A stretch of DNA of 50,222 nt, taken from NCBI GenBank assembly GCA_002733765.1, contig NVWU01000029.1, positions 1-50,222 on the forward strand, given 5' to 3'. The DNA comes from Colwellia sp. GTDB lineage: Bacteria > Pseudomonadota > Gammaproteobacteria > Enterobacterales > Alteromonadaceae. The notes beneath the pieces are model-generated. The model saw only the letters and a program-made list of their open reading frames with translations. It was not told the origin of the DNA and did not search any database. The position numbers and the translations under genes were made by a program. Below, one piece after another: positions 34,078-43,401 of this stretch (position 1 is its first letter; each line of letters opens with the position of its first letter).

Positions 34078-34917
34078 TTGCTTAGTTATCGTCACGCTTT
34101 TCATGCCGGCAATTTTGCCGATGTACTAAAGCACAGTGCCTTATCACTTGTTTTAGATTATATGACCCGTAAAGAAAAAGGTTTTTGTTATATAGATAGT
34201 CATTCTGGGGCTGGTATGTATCAATTAACTGATGAATATGCACAAAAAACGGGAGAATATAAGGATGGTATTGCTAAGATTATTAACGATGACGAGGCAC
34301 CTGAGTCACTTAAGCCTTATTTATCGCTAATCAGTAGTCTGAACCTCAACAGCGACCTTAACGTTTACCCAGGCTCTCCTGGGATAGCGAAAGCCTTTGT
34401 TCGTCGCCAAGACAGTAGCCACTTATTTGAATTACACCCTACTGATATTCAGCACTTAGAAGATTTTTGCCAACGCTGGCGTAAAGTATTTGTTAAACAG
34501 TCTGATGGTTATCAAGGTGTGTTAGGTTTATTACCGCCGCCAAGTCGCCGTGGTGTTGTCCTTATCGATCCGCCCTATGAGCTTAAAGAAGATTATCAAA
34601 AAGCTGTTAACACAATAATTAAAGCCTATACAAAGTTCGCTACTGGTACTTACATCCTTTGGTACCCCGTTGTTAAGCGCGAATTAATTGACCAAATGAG
34701 TGAGTCTTTCACCGAGAGTTCGATCAAAAACCTATTACAGGTAGAGTTTTGCTTAGAAAATGATACCGATGAATACGGCATGACTGGATCGGGATTATTT
34801 ATCGTGAACCCACCATGGCAACTATCTCAACAGCTTGAAGAAATATTACCTTATATAAAAACTAAATTAGGCTGTAAAGAGAGTAGCTATACGCTTAAGC
34901 AGTTAATCGCTGAATAA
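34078..34917 (+). CDS. rlmJ: 23S rRNA (adenine-2030-N6)-methyltransferase RlmJ
   Basis: 279 aa starting with TTG (ribosome site AAGGA at 34067-34071). The opening LSYRHAFHAGNFADVLKHSA is the RlmJ/ComJ signature, followed by YIDSHSGAGMYQL for cofactor binding. The catalytic motif is DPPYE near residue 163 (VVLIDPPYELK). RlmJ places one methyl group on A2030 of 23S rRNA using S-adenosylmethionine. It is a single gene; a converging gene follows on the other strand. Confidence 0.95.
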   Translation: MLSYRHAFHAGNFADVLKHSALSLVLDYMTRKEKGFCYIDSHSGAGMYQLTDEYAQKTGEYKDGIAKIINDDEAPESLKPYLSLISSLNLNSDLNVYPGSPGIAKAFVRRQDSSHLFELHPTDIQHLEDFCQRWRKVFVKQSDGYQGVLGLLPPPSRRGVVLIDPPYELKEDYQKAVNTIIKAYTKFATGTYILWYPVVKRELIDQMSESFTESSIKNLLQVEFCLENDTDEYGMTGSGLFIVNPPWQLSQQLEEILPYIKTKLGCKESSYTLKQLIAE

Positions 34918-35004
34918 TCAGAATGCGATGTACTAACTCACAGAGCTCTGATCCCATAACGATGAGTTAACTCAGTTTGAGTTGAGGCTAAATAAAGCCC
35001 TCAA

Positions 35005-36678
35005 TTAGCACGACGCTTGATTAGCTTTTGCTTGGTGAAACTCGGGGGATTTCAATATAAAAAGATCATCAACATAAAACTGCTCTGCACTACTTGCTTG
35101 CCACCAATGTTGCCATGATTCATCAAGTGCTTGTTTGTTTGTTAAAGAGTCAATTAAGGCTCTTACTGGCAAAGGCGCGACCAAACTGCCCATTGACATT
35201 TGAGCACCATAAGGTGAACGTCTTTTTATCATCTGAGGTACAAGTTTAGCCGGATCATCCAAGCCCATACTCCCCACCAACTCAAAAAAACTAGCGAGGG
35301 TATTGTGATGAAAATTTTTCACTCGCTCACTTTTATCATCAATATCAATAGCTTTTGCTCTAGCAGGATCTTGCGTTGCGACACCTGTTGGGCAAAGGTT
35401 AGTATTACAATGCCTTGATTGAATACAGCCAATTGCCATCATCATCGTTCTTGCGGCATTAACCACATCAGCACCTGCGGCAATCTTTGCGAGGAGATCA
35501 AAGCTTGAAGCCGTTTTACCCGAGGCTATTATTGTTATCTTATCTCTAAGCCCTACACCAACAAGGGCATTATTGACAATACTAATGCCCTCTAAACAGA
35601 TTAATCCTAAGCGATTGGTAAATTCAACAGGTGCTGCACCAGTACCTCCTTCTGCGCCATCTACCGTGATAAAGTCAGGCGTAATTCCTGTTTCTAACAT
35701 TGCTTTACAAATACTTAAAAATTCTGCCGGATTACCAACACATAACTTAAAGCCAATGGGCTTACCACCACTTAAACGGCGCAATTGTTCAATGAATGCT
35801 AATAAGTCTTTTGGCGACGTACATTCAGGATTAACCGCCGGAGAAATACAATCATAGTCTTTTGAGATATTCCTGATACGGGCAATTTCATCGGTAATTT
35901 TCGCTTTAGGAAGTACACCGCCATGACCAGGCTTAGCTCCTTGGCTTAGTTTTATTTCTATCATTTTTATTTGCGGTAATTTAGCCGTTTGTTCAAACGT
36001 ATTTGGGTTAAAGCGCCCTTGCTCATCACGACAGCCAAATAGCCCAGTACCAAGTTGCCAGACAATATCGCCACCATGCTTCAAATGATAAGGACTCGCA
36101 GCCCCCTCACCGGTATTATGAAAACAACCTGCTTTTTTTGCACCTAAATTAAGCGCCTCAATAGCATTAGTACTTAATGAACCGAAGCTCATGGCTGAAA
36201 TATTTAAATAAGAAGCCAGATAAGGTTGCTGACAATTATCACCACCAATAAGCACACGTTTAGCACTCTCTTTAATCAGCTTAGGTGATAATGAATGCCA
36301 TAAACTTAAGTAATTATCTTCAACGAGATTACGCTGAGTGCCAAAGGCAATAGTGTCGCGAACATTTTTAGCGCGTTGATACACTAACGTGCGTTGCTCT
36401 CGGTTAAAGGGTCGCTCTTCTGTGTCATTGGCAATAAAGTATTGTTGAATTTCAATACGATAAGACTCTAAAAAATAACGTAAATAAGCGACTACAGGGT
36501 ATAACCGGTTCAAACTATGATGACTATAAAAAAAGTCATACATACCAATAATGCTATAGAGTAAAGTAGTAATTAATAAAATAAAACTAAAAGCACTTTG
36601 ACTATTCATATAATAGTACGCTGCTGAAAAGTTACCTAAACTGGCAATTAACCAAAGAGTTTTTTGCATTATGGTCAT
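35005..36678 (-). CDS. FMN-binding glutamate synthase family protein
   Basis: 557 aa. Two N-terminal membrane helices (about 5-45) are followed by the glutamate synthase central/FMN barrel: SAMSFGSLSTNAIEALNLGA, IEIKLSQGAKPGHGGVLPK, and FITVDGAEGGTGAAP. CIQSRHCNTNLCPTG carries the three cysteines that bind a 3Fe-4S cluster. The glutaminase and FAD/NADPH parts of true glutamate synthase are absent, so this is the stand-alone membrane-anchored family whose substrate is unknown. AAGGATG lies just before the start; a second ATG is three codons in. It is a single gene converging on rlmJ. Confidence 0.9.
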   Translation of the reverse strand: MTIMQKTLWLIASLGNFSAAYYYMNSQSAFSFILLITTLLYSIIGMYDFFYSHHSLNRLYPVVAYLRYFLESYRIEIQQYFIANDTEERPFNREQRTLVYQRAKNVRDTIAFGTQRNLVEDNYLSLWHSLSPKLIKESAKRVLIGGDNCQQPYLASYLNISAMSFGSLSTNAIEALNLGAKKAGCFHNTGEGAASPYHLKHGGDIVWQLGTGLFGCRDEQGRFNPNTFEQTAKLPQIKMIEIKLSQGAKPGHGGVLPKAKITDEIARIRNISKDYDCISPAVNPECTSPKDLLAFIEQLRRLSGGKPIGFKLCVGNPAEFLSICKAMLETGITPDFITVDGAEGGTGAAPVEFTNRLGLICLEGISIVNNALVGVGLRDKITIIASGKTASSFDLLAKIAAGADVVNAARTMMMAIGCIQSRHCNTNLCPTGVATQDPARAKAIDIDDKSERVKNFHHNTLASFFELVGSMGLDDPAKLVPQMIKRRSPYGAQMSMGSLVAPLPVRALIDSLTNKQALDESWQHWWQASSAEQFYVDDLFILKSPEFHQAKANQASC

Positions 36679-37280
36679 AAAACATCCTTATAAAAATATG
36701 TTATTTTATTAATCAAATATAAGTATCAAATAATTAGTAATAACTTACCATTATTCGCTATTCTTTGAATACGATAGTTTTCTAAACTATACCATTTGGC
36801 TTAATTATCACTAACGTTACTCCAGTGTTAACTTTCGTTTGCTAAATGTCAGTTTACATCCGTGTTTCTTCAACAGCTTCTCTAGGCAATATCTACTAAT
36901 TTTTTTAGAGCGGTTTTTAAAATAACGCTTAGGGCTTGCGAAACTTGCATAAAATAAAGGCTCTAGATAAGACTAGAGGTACGCATTCGTGAATGTGGCA
37001 ACACTCCAATTTTAAAAACTGGATTTTAGTTGATGTAATCACAAAAGCTACTTGTATAAAAGGCTAAGTTTATATTAATAGAAAATAAATTTACCGAGAG
37101 AAAAGGCGATTTTCCTACTAAGTATTAGTTACCACCTAAATTTGCATTTCAACGTTTACCATATAAGCTTATGTTTACAACTCTCTAGATCGAAAGATAT
37201 AATTTACCGTTGACAAATATATTTATAAACTTTCAATGATTGACTCAAATACTTTGAATGTTTTCATATAAGAGAAATTT
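36679..37280. other. 600-bp gene-free region
   Basis: Divergent promoter region between the glutamate-synthase-like gene and the outer-membrane protein gene. I see no gene or RNA. It contains ACTATACCATTTGG (36787-36800), a motif frequent in AT-rich Alteromonadales spacers, and CTCTAGATAAGACTAGAG (36961-36978), a small stem-loop. Confidence 0.4.
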
Positions 37281-38543
37281 ATGAAAAAAACTAATAGTCA
37301 CGTAATCTTAACCTGTGTAAAACGATATAAACTATTTGTACTTATACTTACATTGTGGGTATCTACAATGCATTACTGTTATTCACAGCAAGTTACTGAG
37401 CCTCAAGAGTCAATTAAAACAAAATACCAACTTGAGTTAGAGCGACAACATAAAATACTTATTAAACAGGGACAAGAAATTGAAAATTTAAAACGTTTAA
37501 TTAAAAATCAACTTTATAAAACTGATCAACAACAAAATACTCACCCCAATAAAAATACCAGTAACAAAAAAATAAAAAAAACAACCGTTATTAATAAGCC
37601 TGTAGGTAAAGCACCACCTAAAAAACCTACACGTATTGATGTATCTGCTATACCTAAATTAAGTACTAATGTTAGTGGGGTCCTTACAAAATCAGGTACT
37701 TTGATCATAGAGCCAAGGATAGGTTATTCATATACAGATAGTAACCGTGTATTTCTAGATGCGTATTCTTTTCTTCCTGCACTCGTGGTTGGTTTAATCG
37801 ATCTTAGAGAAATAAAACGCCATACCATTATTGGTAGTATAGGTACTCGATATGGTCTAACTGATCGATGGGAGGTCGACTTAAAATTTTCTTACATCGC
37901 CCGCAACGACAATCAGCGCTCTCGTCCAATAAGTATAGGAGTTAGTGAAAATAGCATATTTACGGCAAGTGGTAATGATATCGGTGATATAGAACTGTCT
38001 ACACGTTACCAACTTAATTCTGGCGCTGATGGCGGAGCCATTTATGTTTTTAATCTCGTTGCCACGATTCCAACAGGTACAAGTCCATTCGATGTTGAGT
38101 ATGTTGAATCTACTCCTGGCGCTATTTTTCCCACAGAGTTACCAACAGGATCAGGGTACTACAGCATTCAACCTAGTTTAACTGCAATTTATGCAACTGA
38201 TCCTGGCGTACTTTTTGGTAATCTAAGCTATGGCTATAATTTAGACACCGATGAGGATGTAGGGCAAGTAGATCCTGGTGATAGCGTAGGGTTTAGTTTT
38301 GGCTTAGGGTTATCATTAAATGAACGCACTTCTATGAGCTTAAGTTACTCGCATAAACATGTTTTAAAATCTAGTATTAATAACGTTAAAATTGATGGTA
38401 GCGAGCTTGATATTGGCCAATTAATTATTGGCTATGCATTCAATTATTCAAAACAAACGAACATTAACTTATCCTTAAACATCGGTGTTACGGATGATGC
38501 TCCAGATATTAGACTAAATTTTAGGGCTCCAATGGTGTTTTAA
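37281..38543 (+). CDS. Outer-membrane beta-barrel protein (phenol meta-pathway transporter-like)
   Basis: 420 aa. A signal anchor or long signal peptide (about 14-36) is followed by a coiled coil (LELERQHKILIKQGQEIENL) and a Lys/Asn-rich linker. From about residue 120 a barrel of alternating strands runs to the C-terminal APMVF. Strand segments such as GTLIIEPRIGYSYTDSNRVF and RYGLTDRWEVDLKFSYIARN fit the 'putative MetA-pathway of phenol degradation' family, which is sometimes mislabelled as acetate kinase. Function is unproven. AGAGAAA precedes the ATG. It is a single gene ended by a strong hairpin. Confidence 0.7.
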   Translation: MKKTNSHVILTCVKRYKLFVLILTLWVSTMHYCYSQQVTEPQESIKTKYQLELERQHKILIKQGQEIENLKRLIKNQLYKTDQQQNTHPNKNTSNKKIKKTTVINKPVGKAPPKKPTRIDVSAIPKLSTNVSGVLTKSGTLIIEPRIGYSYTDSNRVFLDAYSFLPALVVGLIDLREIKRHTIIGSIGTRYGLTDRWEVDLKFSYIARNDNQRSRPISIGVSENSIFTASGNDIGDIELSTRYQLNSGADGGAIYVFNLVATIPTGTSPFDVEYVESTPGAIFPTELPTGSGYYSIQPSLTAIYATDPGVLFGNLSYGYNLDTDEDVGQVDPGDSVGFSFGLGLSLNERTSMSLSYSHKHVLKSSINNVKIDGSELDIGQLIIGYAFNYSKQTNINLSLNIGVTDDAPDIRLNFRAPMVF

Positions 38544-38717
38544 CTCGATCTGTTTTATAGAACAATCTCTGTTTTACCTTTGATTTCTTAATTAATTTTA
38601 CATTCCAAGGTAATCACGCATTGATGCCGACTTTGAGGTTGCTCAATTCTTCAAAGCAATACAACGGATAGCCGTATTTGAGAACAACCAGTTTTTTGAC
38701 CAATCACGAAAGGTTTA

Positions 38718-38750
38718 ATAGTTTCCTCTGATTTAAGGAGAGGAAACTAT
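38718..38750. terminator. Bidirectional terminator hairpin
   Basis: Perfect 12-bp arms ATAGTTTCCTCT and AGAGGAAACTAT enclose a 9-nt loop between the barrel-protein gene and the converging helicase gene. A-rich sequence follows on the plus side (AAAATTAAAG), which would be a T-run for the minus-strand gene. Confidence 0.7.
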
Positions 38751-38815
38751 AAAATTAAAGATCAACTAGTTATGTGCTATTACCCAGATCCAACGGCATA
38801 CATTAACAACAGGTG

Positions 38816-40165
38816 TTAATCCTGTTCCTTTTTAGTATCACTTTCAATTTGCTGTGGTGTTAATGGTTTTTTGCGTTTAATAATTTTCATCGCACCAGCA
38901 TCTTCGATATCAAGGAAGGTTTTTTTAATCACTTTTCTTGGTCTAGTATCAGCAGGCCTTTTACTTTTGACCGTATTAGATTTTGCTTTGACTACTTTTG
39001 ACTTTTTCGGTTTCAAACCTTTGAACTTAACTTTAATCCCTTCCACTTTAGTAAAGATAATTTTTTGCTGTAAAAACGCTTCAACATTTTTAAAGCTTAA
39101 CCAATCATTAGGACCGACTAACGAAATAGCATCACCTTTAGTTCCTGCACGACCAGTACGCCCTATACGATGAACAAACTCTTCAGTATGCTTTGGCATA
39201 TCAAAATTAATCACGTGCGATACATTGATTAAATCAAGGCCACGTGAGGCTAAATCGGTAGTGACTAATATTTTATGTTTACCTTTGGCGAAGCTGTCCA
39301 TTATCTGATTACGTTGACCTTGGTTTAACTCACCACTTAAGGCAACCGCATTAAGGTCTGTATCCGTGAGTAGCTTAGCTAAACGATCAGTATCACTTCT
39401 CGTCGCAGTAAAAATAATGATTTGCTGCGATTTTTCTGTCGCTAAGAAGTGATGCAATAATGCTTCTTTTTGTGTGAGGTTATCGGCAAGGTAAAAACGT
39501 TTAGCAATATCAACGTGTTCTGTATGCCCTGCTTCAATAGCAATTCGCTTAGGTTTTCTCAGTAATTCAGTTGCAAATTCATTTACTTGTGCGTGATCTA
39601 ATGTTGCCGAAAACAGTAGCGTTTGACGTTTACGATGATCGGCAGCTTTATTTATTTGGCCGAGCTCTTTGCTAAAGCCCAAATCAAGCATACGGTCGGC
39701 CTCATCTAAAATCAGTAGCTCTAAGCCATTTAAATAAAAGTGTCCTTGAGTTAAATGATCCGCCAAACGACCTGGCGTGGCAACAATAAAGTGTGGATCT
39801 TTCTCTAACACTTTGACTTGATCGTTAAAGTTTTCGCCACCTAATATCAATACGGCTTTAAACTGAGTATTTGAAGTAAACAAGCGTAATTGGCTAAACA
39901 CTTGTTTGGCCAATTCACGTGTTGGCGTTAAAATAACAACGCGCGGATCACGTTTTGATAAAGCACGGTTTTTAGATAATCGCTGCAGAGCAGGAATGAT
40001 AAACGCTAATGTTTTACCAGAGCCAGTTTTCGACGACGCAATTAAGTCATGCCCAGCCATTGCCGCAGGAATAGCCTGTTGCTGAATTTGTGTTGGCTCG
40101 CTAAAACCAAGATGAGCAACAGTATTCATTAAGCTATTATCTAGACCAAAATCACTAAATTGCAC
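38816..40165 (-). CDS. DEAD-box ATP-dependent RNA helicase
   Basis: 449 aa starting with GTG at 40165 (GGAG 9 nt before it). Motifs in order: Q motif near FSEPTQIQQQAIP, motif I SSKTGSGKT, Ia TPTRELA, II LDEADRMLDLGF, III SAT, then the second lobe with IIFTATRSDTDRLAKLL, TTDLASRGLDL and motif VI HRIGRTGRAG. The basic tail (about 375-449) suits RNA binding. It is close to SrmB/RhlE-type helicases that assist ribosome assembly in the cold; the exact subfamily is uncertain. It sits 42 bp after gltX on the same strand. Confidence 0.92.
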   Translation of the reverse strand: MQFSDFGLDNSLMNTVAHLGFSEPTQIQQQAIPAAMAGHDLIASSKTGSGKTLAFIIPALQRLSKNRALSKRDPRVVILTPTRELAKQVFSQLRLFTSNTQFKAVLILGGENFNDQVKVLEKDPHFIVATPGRLADHLTQGHFYLNGLELLILDEADRMLDLGFSKELGQINKAADHRKRQTLLFSATLDHAQVNEFATELLRKPKRIAIEAGHTEHVDIAKRFYLADNLTQKEALLHHFLATEKSQQIIIFTATRSDTDRLAKLLTDTDLNAVALSGELNQGQRNQIMDSFAKGKHKILVTTDLASRGLDLINVSHVINFDMPKHTEEFVHRIGRTGRAGTKGDAISLVGPNDWLSFKNVEAFLQQKIIFTKVEGIKVKFKGLKPKKSKVVKAKSNTVKSKRPADTRPRKVIKKTFLDIEDAGAMKIIKRKKPLTPQQIESDTKKEQD

Positions 40166-40207
40166 TAGGCATTCTCCTACGTTTACATAAAGTAGTTAAT
40201 ATTATCA

Positions 40208-41620
40208 TTAAGCCGCTGCAATTCTTGCTTCTACTACCACGATGGCTTGATCAATTCTTTCTAATACTTTGCTTTGATCTAACAACGCTAACGTAATATC
40301 AAGCGATGGAGAGTTACCACCACCTGTTGCGGCAACACGCAATGGCATACCAACTTTACCCATACCTACGGCTAGCTCTTCAGCAGTATCATTAATTGCA
40401 GCATGAATAAGCTCAGGCTGCCAATCAGTTAATGCGGCTAACTTTTCTTTAACGAGTAATAAAGGCTCTTTTACGACTGGACGCAAATGCTTTTTAACAG
40501 CTTTTGCATCAAGCTCAGAAAAGTCTTCAAAGAAATAACGTGAAATTTCAGCCATTTCTTTCAACGTTTTAACACGATCTGCCTGTATTTTAACTATTTC
40601 AGCTAGCGCAGGACCATTTGTCGTATTAATACCTTGCTCATTCATATGCCACGCTAAATGCTCAGCAACATACTCAGGGGCAAGCGTTTTCATATAATGC
40701 TGATTAACCCATATAAGCTTATCGGTATTAAAGCCTGATGGTGCGCGGTTACAATCTTTTAAATCGAACAATTCAATCATCTCTTCACGAGAGAAAATTT
40801 CCTTATCACCGTGTGACCAACCTAATCTTACTAAATAGTTTAGTAAGGCTTCCGGTAAATAACCATCATCACGGTATTGCATCACACCTACTGCGCCATG
40901 GCGTTTAGACAAGCGTTTGCCATCATCACCCAAGATCATCGGAATGTGAGCATACTCAGGTAATTCAGCGCCCAAGGCTTTTAGAATGTTAATTTGCTTA
41001 GGGGTATTACTGATATGATCATCTCCACGAACAACATGAGTCACTTTCATATCCCAATCATCAACCACAACCGTTAAGTTATAAGTAGGTGTGCCATCAG
41101 AGCGAGCGATAATTAAATCATCTAGTTGTTGGTTACTAATGGTAATGTCACCTTTAACCATATCTTTAATAACAACGTCGCCTTCAAGCGGGTTTTTAAA
41201 ACGAATAGCAAACGGCTTATCTGTTGGGTGATCAGTACGTTCACGCCATAAGCCATTATATTTTTCTATTTCGCCTTTGGCTTTGGCTTCTTCACGCATC
41301 ACATCGACTTCTTCGCTGGTGCTATAACAGCGATAAGCATTACCTGAAGCAAGTAATTGTTCTATTACTTCTTTATAACGGTCAAAACGTTTAGTTTGAA
41401 AATATGGACCATGAGTCCACTCAAGGTTTAACCAGCTCATACCATCCATAATGGCATCAACTGAAGCTTGTGTAGAACGTTCTATATCAGTATCTTCGAT
41501 ACGTAGAATGAAATCACCACCATTTTTTTGTGCATAAAGCCAACTATATAAAGCAGTACGTGCGCCACCAACATGTAAATAGCCGGTAGGGCTAGGAGCA
41601 AAACGAGTTGTCAAAGTCAT
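40208..41620 (-). CDS. gltX: Glutamyl-tRNA synthetase
   Basis: 470 aa, full length. The class I HIGH motif appears as [10 protein letters not shown] (residues 12-21) and KMSKS as [26 protein letters not shown] is the usual catalytic-domain block. The enzyme charges tRNA-Glu with glutamate. It is transcribed away from the tRNA array starting at 42001; gltX next to a Val-tRNA cluster is common in gammaproteobacteria. Confidence 0.97.
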   Translation of the reverse strand: MTLTTRFAPSPTGYLHVGGARTALYSWLYAQKNGGDFILRIEDTDIERSTQASVDAIMDGMSWLNLEWTHGPYFQTKRFDRYKEVIEQLLASGNAYRCYSTSEEVDVMREEAKAKGEIEKYNGLWRERTDHPTDKPFAIRFKNPLEGDVVIKDMVKGDITISNQQLDDLIIARSDGTPTYNLTVVVDDWDMKVTHVVRGDDHISNTPKQINILKALGAELPEYAHIPMILGDDGKRLSKRHGAVGVMQYRDDGYLPEALLNYLVRLGWSHGDKEIFSREEMIELFDLKDCNRAPSGFNTDKLIWVNQHYMKTLAPEYVAEHLAWHMNEQGINTTNGPALAEIVKIQADRVKTLKEMAEISRYFFEDFSELDAKAVKKHLRPVVKEPLLLVKEKLAALTDWQPELIHAAINDTAEELAVGMGKVGMPLRVAATGGGNSPSLDITLALLDQSKVLERIDQAIVVVEARIAAA

Positions 41621-41956
41621 AAAATTCTCAATTTTGTATGCAATAGAGCTAACAGTAAACTCTATGCGATAATTTAGGTCTTAAAAAATTGGCGATATTT
41701 TACCATTATGGCTAAGTTATACCAAATGAAATAATGAATGAAGATAAGTTTTATTAAAGCTAAGTTTTAATAAACAAGGCGCTTGATTGAGCAATAGCTG
41801 ATTATAGGGATTAAAAACAACGATGTGATTGGATATTTAAAGCGTTTAAAAATATCACCTAGTTAGTTTAATTGCAGACAAAACAGTCTTTGTGTAGAAA
41901 AATAAATCAAACAGTTACCTATTTAAAAATAATTAGTAACTTTTGTTGTTTTTATG

Positions 41957-41984
41957 TTGACAGCTTTTTGGATCTGCCTATAAT
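41957..41984 (+). promoter_or_regulatory. Promoter of the tRNA array
   Basis: Perfect consensus -35 TTGACA (41957-41962) and -10 TATAAT (41979-41984) with 16-bp spacing, followed by the GC-rich ACGCC discriminator typical of stable-RNA promoters under stringent control. The first tRNA begins 16 bp downstream of the -10 box. Confidence 0.9.
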
Positions 41985-42000
41985 ACGCCACCACAGAGAC

Positions 42001-42076
42001 GGACGATTAGCTCAGTTGGGAGAGCACCGCCCTTACAAGGCGGGGGTCACTGGTTCAAGCCCAGTATCGTCCACCA
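42001..42076 (+). tRNA. tRNA-Val (anticodon TAC), copy 1
   Basis: 76 nt including encoded CCA. The acceptor stem GGACGAT/ATCGTCC closes, the anticodon stem is CCGCC/GGCGG with loop CTTACAA, and the T loop is TTCAAGC. First gene of the array. Identical copies lie at 42480, 42597 and 42703. Confidence 0.98.
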
Positions 42077-42117
42077 TTCTTTTTTTTAAAAGAATCTCTT
42101 AGTAAACAAAATATCGC

Positions 42118-42194
42118 GGAGTGGTAGTTCAGTTGGTTAGAATACCGGCCTGTCACGCCGGGGGTCGCGGGTTCGAGTCCCGTCCACTCCGCCA
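42118..42194 (+). tRNA. tRNA-Asp (anticodon GTC), copy 1
   Basis: 77 nt with encoded CCA. The acceptor stem is GGAGTGG/CCACTCC; the anticodon loop CTGTCAC sits on stem CCGGC/GCCGG; the T arm is GCGGGTTCGAGTCCCGT. Anticodon at 42152-42154. Confidence 0.98.
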
Positions 42195-42259
42195 ACTTTG
42201 TTTATGAACGGTTTAGAGTACCGTGCTTTTAGTGAAACTCTAAGATAGATAGATTTTGC

Positions 42260-42336
42260 GGAGTGGTAGTTCAGTTGGTTAGAATACCGGCCTGTCACGC
42301 CGGGGGTCGCGGGTTCGAGTCCCGTCCACTCCGCCA
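42260..42336 (+). tRNA. tRNA-Asp (anticodon GTC), copy 2
   Basis: Sequence identical to the copy at 42118-42194, including encoded CCA. It is preceded by AGATTTTGC, the same leader as copy 3, so the pair probably arose by tandem duplication. Confidence 0.98.
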
Positions 42337-42369
42337 CATTTATTTATCGAGATATAAGCAAGATTTTGC

Positions 42370-42446
42370 GGAGTGGTAGTTCAGTTGGTTAGAATACCGG
42401 CCTGTCACGCCGGGGGTCGCGGGTTCGAGTCCCGTCCACTCCGCCA
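42370..42446 (+). tRNA. tRNA-Asp (anticodon GTC), copy 3
   Basis: Identical to the other two Asp genes, 77 nt with CCA, and 110 bp after copy 2 with the same upstream AGATTTTGC. Confidence 0.98.
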
Positions 42447-42479
42447 CTTTTGTTTATATAAAGTTAGACATGATATGTC

Positions 42480-42555
42480 GGACGATTAGCTCAGTTGGGA
42501 GAGCACCGCCCTTACAAGGCGGGGGTCACTGGTTCAAGCCCAGTATCGTCCACCA
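42480..42555 (+). tRNA. tRNA-Val (anticodon TAC), copy 2
   Basis: Identical to the Val gene at 42001-42076, 76 nt with encoded CCA. Confidence 0.98.
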
Positions 42556-42596
42556 TCATATCACTTCAAAAGAATATCCTAGATTCATATCTATAT

Positions 42597-42672
42597 GGAC
42601 GATTAGCTCAGTTGGGAGAGCACCGCCCTTACAAGGCGGGGGTCACTGGTTCAAGCCCAGTATCGTCCACCA
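42597..42672 (+). tRNA. tRNA-Val (anticodon TAC), copy 3
   Basis: Identical to the Val gene at 42001-42076, 76 nt with encoded CCA; 41-bp spacer from the previous copy. Confidence 0.98.
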
Positions 42673-42702
42673 TTCTTCCTTATGACAAATAATTTCCAAA
42701 TC

Positions 42703-42778
42703 GGACGATTAGCTCAGTTGGGAGAGCACCGCCCTTACAAGGCGGGGGTCACTGGTTCAAGCCCAGTATCGTCCACCA
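42703..42778 (+). tRNA. tRNA-Val (anticodon TAC), copy 4
   Basis: Identical to the other Val copies, 76 nt with encoded CCA. It is the last gene of the array and the edge of the variable island that follows. Confidence 0.98.
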
Positions 42779-43401
42779 TTCTATTGATTTCATTATAAAT
42801 TTAAAAACTGTTTTTCGCCTATTTTTTACCCTTGAATGGTAAAGGTCATATTTCGAGCTAATTTCGCGCTAAAATCACCTTCAAATTCCAGCCTTTTTTT
42901 ACAATTTCACGACTTCAAAAAAGTACTTTTTTATTAATATTTTTTCTCTCTGTGACAAGAATGTGACAAATTTGTGACAGTTTTTAATATCGGTGTTTTT
43001 ACCGTTTTCTTCTTATGACCTTTATCCTGATTTTGTCACATAAGAAAATTATTAAGCTTTACTTAATAACTTGAACAATCAAAAAACTAAAACATTAACC
43101 ACTGCCACTTTGACGACCATATAAAAACTGAAAGTAGTAATGATTCAAAAGCGGCTAATAACAAAATTGAATACACTGCCAATGAACTATATCCTTTGGT
43201 TAGCCGAGGTTAGTTACCTAAATCCTATTTATAACTCCACGTAACAAAGCTACGAAATTTCTATTAATTTTTAATTTTGAGGTACTTTGATCTAATTTTA
43301 AAAACACTGAACCTCTTTTTGATTATTTATGTTTAAAATACTTGTTAAAGTCTAAGTTCGAATAAAAATTAGAAGCCCACACCATTCTCTTAAAGTGCTA
43401 A
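42779..43401. other. 620-bp AT-rich spacer at the island edge
   Basis: No gene or RNA seen. It contains three GTGACA repeats at exact 11-bp steps (42952-42979), an inverted copy TGTCAC at 43034-43039, and long A/T runs. A search for the tRNA 3' end repeated elsewhere in this island (an attachment-site duplication) by eye found none. Confidence 0.45.
42952..42979 (+). repeat. Three helically phased GTGACA repeats
   Basis: GTGACA occurs at 42952, 42963 and 42974, each 11 bp apart, so all three face the same side of the DNA helix. An inverted TGTCAC lies about 55 bp downstream. This looks like a binding site for a cooperative DNA-binding protein. Confidence 0.55.

Noticed and set aside
42137..42692. 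Open reading frames across the tRNA array
   Set aside because: They translate tRNA sequence (repeated GEHRPYKAGVTGSSPVSST) and are classic spurious calls.
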